A stretch of DNA of 10,276 nucleotides from an uncultured Gemmobacter sp. (GTDB lineage Bacteria; Pseudomonadota; Alphaproteobacteria; Rhodobacterales; Rhodobacteraceae). Positions 6,397 to 10,276 of the stretch are shown one piece after another (positions within the stretch are counted from its first letter, which is position 1; every line of letters starts with the position of its first letter). The stretch lies in NCBI GenBank assembly GCA_937983495.1, contig CALKAA010000523.1, positions 1 through 10,276 on the forward strand, written 5' to 3'. The notes beneath the pieces were generated by a model, which did not search any database, was not told where the DNA came from, and was given only the letters and a program-made list of their open reading frames with translations. Position numbers and translations under genes: made by a program.

Positions 6397-7110
6397 ATGA
6401 CCGAACATAGCCCCAAACGACCAGGCCTGCTGGCCAGCCTTCGTGCCAGCCTCTTGACCGGCCTTGTCGTCGTTTTACCCATCGGCCTGACGGTATATCT
6501 GATCTATACGGTGGTGGGCTGGATCGACAGCTGGATCCTGCCGGTGATCCCCTATGCCTGGCAGCCGGATCAACTGGTGGCCTATTACATCGGCCCCGAG
6601 GCAAATTTCCCCACGCGTGGTGTGGGCGTTATCGTCTTCCTGATCTTCACCATCATCGTCGGCTGGGTGGCCAAGGGGTTTCTGGGGCGCTCGCTGATCG
6701 GTCAAACCGAACGGCTGGTGGATCGCATGCCCGTGGTGCGCTCAGTCTACGGTGGCTTCAAACAGATCACCGAGACCTTCTTTGCCAAATCGGAAAAGAG
6801 CTTTGACAAGACCTGTCTGGTGGAATTCCCTCGCCCCGGATGCTGGGCAGTGGGGTTTGTCGCCACGACCGCCAAGGGCGAGATTGCCACAAAGCTGCCG
6901 ACCGACCGCAAGATGATCGCAGTTTTTGTCGCGCTGACCCCCCTCACATCGGGAATCCTGATGTATGTGCCCGAAGAAGACGTGATCTTGCTGGATATGA
7001 AGGCCGATGAGGTGGTGAAGCTGATCGTCTCGGCAGGGCTTGTGGCTCCCTCTGCCAAGGAGGTGCGGGCGCTGGTCGATCAGGCTGGCGGCGACCAGAC
7101 GGCAGGTTAA
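6397..7110 (+). CDS. DUF502 family inner-membrane protein
   Basis: A 237-residue protein of the DUF502 family, whose function is not established. Two transmembrane segments are clear: about 17-40 (LLTGLVVVLPIGLTVYLIYTVV region) and about 73-95 (GVGVIVFLIFTIIVGWVA). They are joined by a loop of some 30 residues with aromatic and acidic residues. The conserved family motif follows in PVVRSVYGGFKQI (112-124), then a soluble C-terminal domain including FPRPGCWAVGFVT-like sequence and PLTSGILMYVPEEDV. The ATG is preceded by AGGGAA at a suitable distance. It converges on the patatin-like gene, and the two stop codons share TTAA. It is separated from psuG by hairpins, so it is probably its own transcription unit. 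The family call is secure; the role is unknown. Confidence 0.9.
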   Translation: MTEHSPKRPGLLASLRASLLTGLVVVLPIGLTVYLIYTVVGWIDSWILPVIPYAWQPDQLVAYYIGPEANFPTRGVGVIVFLIFTIIVGWVAKGFLGRSLIGQTERLVDRMPVVRSVYGGFKQITETFFAKSEKSFDKTCLVEFPRPGCWAVGFVATTAKGEIATKLPTDRKMIAVFVALTPLTSGILMYVPEEDVILLDMKADEVVKLIVSAGLVAPSAKEVRALVDQAGGDQTAG

Positions 7111-8135
7111 CCGAACAACCCGCGCAGATCGACCGAGCTTTCCTGCCCAACCTGTGCCGCATGGCGCTTGAGCCACCCCTCTGCCGCCTGACGACCCGCC
7201 GTTTTCAACCTCGCCAGCAGCGCAGGTGTCGGGTTCAGTTTGCTCCCGGCGGAGAGGTCGTTCATCAACTTGTCATCCGCGATCAGATGCAGCCGCACGT
7301 CCTTCATGGCACCTGCTGGCATCCGCCCCTCGGCGATCAGGCGCTTGACAAAGGCAATCGCGCGCAGCTCGCCAAGAAGGGCAGCGTTGAAGCCGATCTC
7401 GTTGATGCGATCCTGAATCTCCATCGGGCTATGCGGCAGCGCCTCGCGCCGCAGCGGGTTGATGGAAATCAGCAGGATGTCTGCGGGCAAATGCGGCTGA
7501 TAGAGCGGGAACAGCGCAGGATTACCGGTGAAGCCCCCATCCCAGAAAGCCTCGCGCTGGCCCGTGGCAGGATCGTCCATCTCCACGGCCTGAAACACCG
7601 TTGGCAGGCAGGCCGAGGCCAGCAGTGCATCTGGGGTGATCTCGGTCCCGGCAAAGACCCGTATCTTGCCGGAGCGCACATTGGTGGCCGAAACGAACAG
7701 GTCAGGCCCCTGCCCCTTGCAGATCTGAGAGAAATCAAACCGTTCCACAACCTTGCGCAGAGGGTTCTGCCATAGTGGCCCCCAAGCATAAGGGGTTGTC
7801 AGTTGCGCCGCGAGACCTGCGGGCGAGAAAGGCAGATGGGCTGCCGCAACATCGCCCCAGGCTGCCGCCACGGGAAAGGCGGCGCGGAACCAGTCCGTCA
7901 CCCGGAAATCCCCGGCCGCTTCCACGGCAGCCCAAAGTTCGTTCAGCGCGGCCCTGGCCCCCTCGGCCCCGCCTTGCAGTAACCCCGCCTTCAAGGCGGC
8001 CGCGTTCAACGCGCCGGCCGAGGTGCCGCTGATCCCTGCGATGTCCAGCGCGGGCTCCTCAAGCAAACGATCCAGCACGCCCCAGGTAAAGGCCCCATGC
8101 GCGCCCCCGCCTTGCAGCGCGAGGTTCAGCCGCAT
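7107..8135 (-). CDS. Patatin-like phospholipase/esterase next to bdhA
   Basis: A 342-residue alpha/beta hydrolase of the patatin family. The oxyanion-hole motif is QGGGAHGAF (8-16), the nucleophile is Ser39 in GTSAG (37-41), and the dyad aspartate is Asp199 in DGG (199-201), so the Ser-Asp catalytic dyad is intact. After about residue 210 comes a domain of some 130 residues resembling the DUF3734-type C-terminal part of this subgroup. No signal peptide is seen, so it is probably cytoplasmic. The natural substrate could be a phospholipid, an acylglycerol or, given bdhA, hydroxybutyrate oligomers; the last is inference. The ATG shares one base with the bdhA stop (TGATG); a GTG one codon earlier would give a GTGA overlap. 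Cotranscription with bdhA is very likely. The same gene pair is known as bdhA-patD in Legionella pneumophila. Confidence 0.9.
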   Translation of the reverse strand: MRLNLALQGGGAHGAFTWGVLDRLLEEPALDIAGISGTSAGALNAAALKAGLLQGGAEGARAALNELWAAVEAAGDFRVTDWFRAAFPVAAAWGDVAAAHLPFSPAGLAAQLTTPYAWGPLWQNPLRKVVERFDFSQICKGQGPDLFVSATNVRSGKIRVFAGTEITPDALLASACLPTVFQAVEMDDPATGQREAFWDGGFTGNPALFPLYQPHLPADILLISINPLRREALPHSPMEIQDRINEIGFNAALLGELRAIAFVKRLIAEGRMPAGAMKDVRLHLIADDKLMNDLSAGSKLNPTPALLARLKTAGRQAAEGWLKRHAAQVGQESSVDLRGLFG

Positions 8136-8905
8136 CACAGGGCCGTCCAGCCCCCATCCACGCTGATCGTGGTGCCGGTGATCTGATCCGCCGCCGGGCT
8201 GGAGAGGAATACCACCGTGCCACCCAACTGTTCCGTGGTGGCGAACTGGCGCGAGGGCTGGCGCTGCAACATCACCTCACGGATCACGGTTTCGCGGTCC
8301 ATGTTGTATTGCTTCATCGTGTCGGGGATCTGCGCTTCGACCAGCGGCGTCAGCACATAGCCGGGGCAAACAGCATTGCAAGTGATGCCCTGCCCCGCCA
8401 CCTCCAGCGCGACGGTCTTGGTCAGCCCCACCACGCCATGTTTCGCGGCCACATAGGCCGATTTGAACGGCGAGGCGGTCAGCCCATGCGCCGAGGCAAT
8501 GTTGATCACCCGGCCCCAGCCCTTCGCCTTCATGCCGGGCAGCGCGGCGGCCGTGGTATGAAACGCCGAGCTGAGGTTGATGGCCAGAATGGCATTCCAT
8601 TTCTCGACCGGAAATTCCTCGACCGGCGAGACGAACTGGATGCCTGCATTGTTCACCAGAATATCGCAGCCCCCGGCCTGTTCGACCAGCGCCCGGCACG
8701 CCTCGCCCTTCGACATGTCGGCGGCGATATAGCTGACCTTGGCCCCCGTTTCAGCCGCCAGTTGCGCTGCCAGCGCGTGATCCTCTGGCCGGTCGGTGAA
8801 GCTGTTGAGGATGACCTCCGCCCCGGCTTTGGCCAGTTCGGTGGCGACGCCGAGACCGATGCCGGAATTTGACCCGGTGACGATGGCGCGTTTGCCTTGC
8901 AACAT
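8135..8905 (-). CDS. bdhA: D-3-hydroxybutyrate dehydrogenase (SDR family)
   Basis: It oxidises (R)-3-hydroxybutyrate to acetoacetate with NAD+, the step after hydrolysis of polyhydroxybutyrate (PHB). It is a 256-residue classical short-chain dehydrogenase. The NAD motif is TGSNSGIG (10-17), NNAG is at 85-88, and the catalytic residues are Asn110, Ser138, Tyr151 and Lys155 (YVAAK). Residues that bind substrate in the Pseudomonas fragi enzyme (Gln94, His144, Lys152, Gln196) have counterparts here at a constant offset of four: Gln90, His140, Lys148 and Gln192. This makes the substrate call stronger than a generic SDR. The C-terminus QITGTTISVDGGWTA is typical. The ATG at 8905 is chosen because AAAGGAG (8913-8919) lies seven bases upstream and the family starts MLxGK. 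It is the first gene of a pair with the patatin-like hydrolase. Confidence 0.95.
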   Translation of the reverse strand: MLQGKRAIVTGSNSGIGLGVATELAKAGAEVILNSFTDRPEDHALAAQLAAETGAKVSYIAADMSKGEACRALVEQAGGCDILVNNAGIQFVSPVEEFPVEKWNAILAINLSSAFHTTAAALPGMKAKGWGRVINIASAHGLTASPFKSAYVAAKHGVVGLTKTVALEVAGQGITCNAVCPGYVLTPLVEAQIPDTMKQYNMDRETVIREVMLQRQPSRQFATTEQLGGTVVFLSSPAADQITGTTISVDGGWTAL

Positions 8906-8912
8906 GGTGAGG

Positions 8913-8919
8913 CTCCTTT
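8913..8919 (-). promoter_or_regulatory. Ribosome binding site of bdhA
   Basis: AAAGGAG on the minus strand, seven bases before the ATG at 8905. It decides the start in favour of MLQGKRAIVTG over an upstream in-frame ATG at 8968. Confidence 0.8.
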
Positions 8920-8924
8920 CCATT

Positions 8925-8935
8925 TTGCAATGCAG
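8925..8935. promoter_or_regulatory. TGCA-type palindrome, candidate PhaR operator of bdhA
   Basis: TTGCAATGCAG on the plus strand contains TGCA-N-TGCA with perfect 4-base arms. It lies 20-30 bases upstream of the bdhA start, overlapping or next to the likely transcription start. TGC-rich boxes are the known type of target of PhaR, the regulator of PHB metabolism in Paracoccus and Rhodobacter. That PhaR acts here is inference. Confidence 0.42.
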
Positions 8936-8962
8936 CATAGCGCATGTCTGTAACAGGACCAG
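8934..8962 (-). promoter_or_regulatory. Candidate bdhA promoter (weak)
   Basis: On the minus strand TATGCT (8939 to 8934) resembles a -10 box (four of six matches). Seventeen bases upstream lies CTGGTC, a poor -35. Transcription would begin near 8927, giving a leader of about 22 bases with the Shine-Dalgarno. The poor -35 would fit a promoter needing an activator, but this is speculative. Confidence 0.25.
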
Positions 8963-8965
8963 AGC

Positions 8966-8973
8966 CATTGCAA
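8966..8973. promoter_or_regulatory. Second TTGCAATG half-site, inverted to the one at 8925
   Basis: CATTGCAA is the exact reverse complement of TTGCAATG at 8925-8932, with 33 bases between. The centres are about 41 bases apart, near four helical turns. With the palindrome it could form a two-site operator around the bdhA promoter. A chance match of 8 bases in this short region is possible but unlikely. Confidence 0.33.
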
Positions 8974-9016
8974 CTCATGGGCAAGCATCGGCCGGTCTGG
9001 TGGTAGGCCGGGTCTT

Positions 9017-10207
9017 TCAGCCTGTCAGCGAAGGGCGCAGGGCCTCAAGATCCAGCAGCGGTGAGACCCCATCCGCCCGATCTGCCATGACCAGCGCCCG
9101 TGCCAAACCCGTTCGCAGGATCATCCGGCAGGGCCGCCAGCCAGAGCCGGGTTTGCGCAAGGCAGCCAGCAGCAGCGGTGCGCTGCGAGTCAGCAACCGG
9201 TCCCAACGCCGTGTCGGCAACAGGCTTTCAACGGCAATCCCTTCTGCCAGCAGAATTTCGTGCCGATCCATCAGCAGGTTGTAAACCGGCCTCGGTTCGA
9301 CCTCTGACGCCCAGCCGTCGAAAGCACGGGCGGGAACCAGGGCCTCACGGCTGCCTGTCCATAATTCCAGCCGCCGCGATCCGATCAGCACGCGGTGTTG
9401 CGGCGACAGCAGCAGCCGGTTCTGGCCAGATGTCAGCGCCAAAAGCCGCTTTTCTGCGGGTTGCCACAGCAGGTGGCGCAGCGGTTGCATCCCGTGATCC
9501 GCTGTCCAGAGCAGATCACCCGGTCGCAAATCCTCGACCCGCCGTCCACCTCCGGCACAAAGCAGCCGAGTGCCCTCTGCCAGGCAAAAGCCCGCGACAT
9601 GCAGGCTGTTGATGGCGAGATTTTCCCATGCCTGATTGCTTTCATTGTAGAAATCCATCGGGATGCCGTAGAACTGCACGGTGCCGGCCCCGAATTCATA
9701 CATGAACCCCACGGCCTGCGCCGGATTCCCGCCCCCTGTGGTCATCAATACCTCGGCCCCGGCAGGCAGGCTTGCGGCATCGACATAGCCATGCGTGGTG
9801 TAATTGCCGCCATCAATACTGGTGTCATTCACCCCGGCCGCCGGGCCATTGCCAAGGCTCGCCTCGCCCGCTGTGGTCAGGTCTGCATCTGCGGACAGGT
9901 GCCGCACCACTGTCAGATCGGTGCCGGGCAGCACGGTTTCCGGGTTTGCGACGCCAATGGCACGATCGTAAAAGACCATATTCATGCCATTGGAGATGGC
10001 AGCACTGATCTGCGGCATGGCATTGAGGAATTCGGCGGAATAGCCGTCATTGCTGCCATTCCAGACATAAAGCGCATCAATCTGCGACAGTTCCGCTGCC
10101 GAAAGCGTATCCAGCGCAACCGGGGTGTGGCCAGCCGCGATGATGTCATCGGCCATGCCCGAGACACCAAAGCCTTCCATCATGGAATAATAGCCGATCA
10201 CCGCCAC
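9017..10207 (-). CDS. Hint_2-domain (Hedgehog/intein-type) protein with unrecognised N-terminal domain
   Basis: A 396-residue protein. Residues about 207-332 form a bacterial Hint domain of the Hint_2 type. It has Cys208 as the candidate nucleophile in FCLAEGT, RRVEDLRPGDLLWTADHGMQPLR (222-244), block B-like SPQHRVL (268-274) with His271, and the closing DRHEILLAEGIAVESLLP (314-331). Such domains can self-cleave at the bond before the cysteine; activity here is inference. Residues 1-205 look like an alpha/beta Rossmann or glutamine-amidotransferase-like fold: a first strand MAVIGYY, GHTPVALDTLS, LYVWNGSNDG, and a last strand GAGTVQFYGIPMDFYNES. I see no catalytic triad and do not recognise the family. 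About 65 residues follow the Hint domain. No signal peptide or RTX repeats are seen. I chose the GTG at 10207 for its GAGGTG Shine-Dalgarno; a TTG at 10246 would add 13 residues. Confidence 0.83.
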   Translation of the reverse strand: MAVIGYYSMMEGFGVSGMADDIIAAGHTPVALDTLSAAELSQIDALYVWNGSNDGYSAEFLNAMPQISAAISNGMNMVFYDRAIGVANPETVLPGTDLTVVRHLSADADLTTAGEASLGNGPAAGVNDTSIDGGNYTTHGYVDAASLPAGAEVLMTTGGGNPAQAVGFMYEFGAGTVQFYGIPMDFYNESNQAWENLAINSLHVAGFCLAEGTRLLCAGGGRRVEDLRPGDLLWTADHGMQPLRHLLWQPAEKRLLALTSGQNRLLLSPQHRVLIGSRRLELWTGSREALVPARAFDGWASEVEPRPVYNLLMDRHEILLAEGIAVESLLPTRRWDRLLTRSAPLLLAALRKPGSGWRPCRMILRTGLARALVMADRADGVSPLLDLEALRPSLTG

Positions 10208-10211
10208 TGGA

Positions 10212-10217
10212 CACCTC
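10212..10217 (-). promoter_or_regulatory. Ribosome binding site of the Hint-domain gene
   Basis: GAGGTG on the minus strand, four bases before the GTG at 10207, which is the correct register for the 3' end of 16S rRNA. A further in-frame GTG at 10201 is ten bases away. The TTG at 10246 has no such site. Confidence 0.5.
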
Positions 10218-10256
10218 GCATGTGCGGCCAGTTTCGGAGCGAACAATGAAGATCAG

Positions 10257-10276
10257 ATTAAAAAAAACGCCGGCAC
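10257..10276 (-). terminator. Possible terminator tail of a minus-strand gene beyond the window
   Basis: Read on the minus strand, the window begins GTGCCGGCG followed by eight T. A GC arm followed by a T-run is the second half of an intrinsic terminator; the partner arm would lie outside. It could be chance, and no coding sequence is seen here. Confidence 0.4.

Noticed and set aside
8989..9010. CGGCC/GGCCG hairpin between the Hint gene stop and bdhA
   Set aside because: Only a 5-bp stem with a 12-base loop and no T-run; GGCC is common in this base composition. Not a credible terminator.
9395..10249. 284-codon plus-strand frame
   Set aside because: Antisense to the Hint-domain gene; no motif, and the minus-strand protein is clearly recognisable.

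Overview
The window is GC-rich (by eye about 65 percent) and densely coded. It looks like chromosomal DNA of an alphaproteobacterium, most likely a Rhodobacterales member (Rhodobacter/Paracoccus type). The evidence is a DUF4167 protein with its typical Arg/Ser-rich start, an alphaproteobacterial style RF1, a 3-hydroxybutyrate dehydrogenase/patatin pair, and a Hint_2-domain protein of the kind that is abundant in Rhodobacterales. Genus is an inference; no rRNA or tRNA gene is present to settle it.

Left part (1-2476): the 3' part of rsmA (16S rRNA dimethyltransferase) is followed by a small exported Sel1-repeat protein, both on +. A clear bidirectional hairpin terminator separates them from a DUF4167 protein on the minus strand. 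Upstream of DUF4167 is a 209-base intergenic region holding a 9-bp inverted repeat, a weak promoter candidate and a palindromic hairpin behind prmC.

Middle (2477-6396): prfA (RF1) and prmC (the methyltransferase that modifies the RF1 GGQ glutamine) form a minus-strand pair coupled by a GTGA overlap. Diverging from prfA is a plus-strand pair, psuK-psuG (pseudouridine kinase and pseudouridine-5'-phosphate glycosidase), also coupled by GTGA. PsuK phosphorylates pseudouridine and PsuG splits the product to uracil and ribose 5-phosphate. psuG ends in two tandem hairpins.

Right part (6397-10276): a DUF502 two-helix membrane protein on + converges on a minus-strand pair, bdhA followed by a patatin-like hydrolase, reminiscent of the bdhA-patD operon of Legionella. 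The bdhA promoter region carries a TGCA-type palindrome that could be an operator of the PHB regulator PhaR. Upstream of it is a Hint_2-domain protein with an unrecognised N-terminal domain, then what may be the tail of a terminator of a gene outside the window.

Most of the window is ordinary housekeeping sequence. I do not see a convincing new multi-gene system. The parts most worth a second look are the Hint-domain protein, the bdhA-patatin pair with its candidate operator, the DUF4167 protein, and the shared AT-core hairpins placed directly after stop codons.
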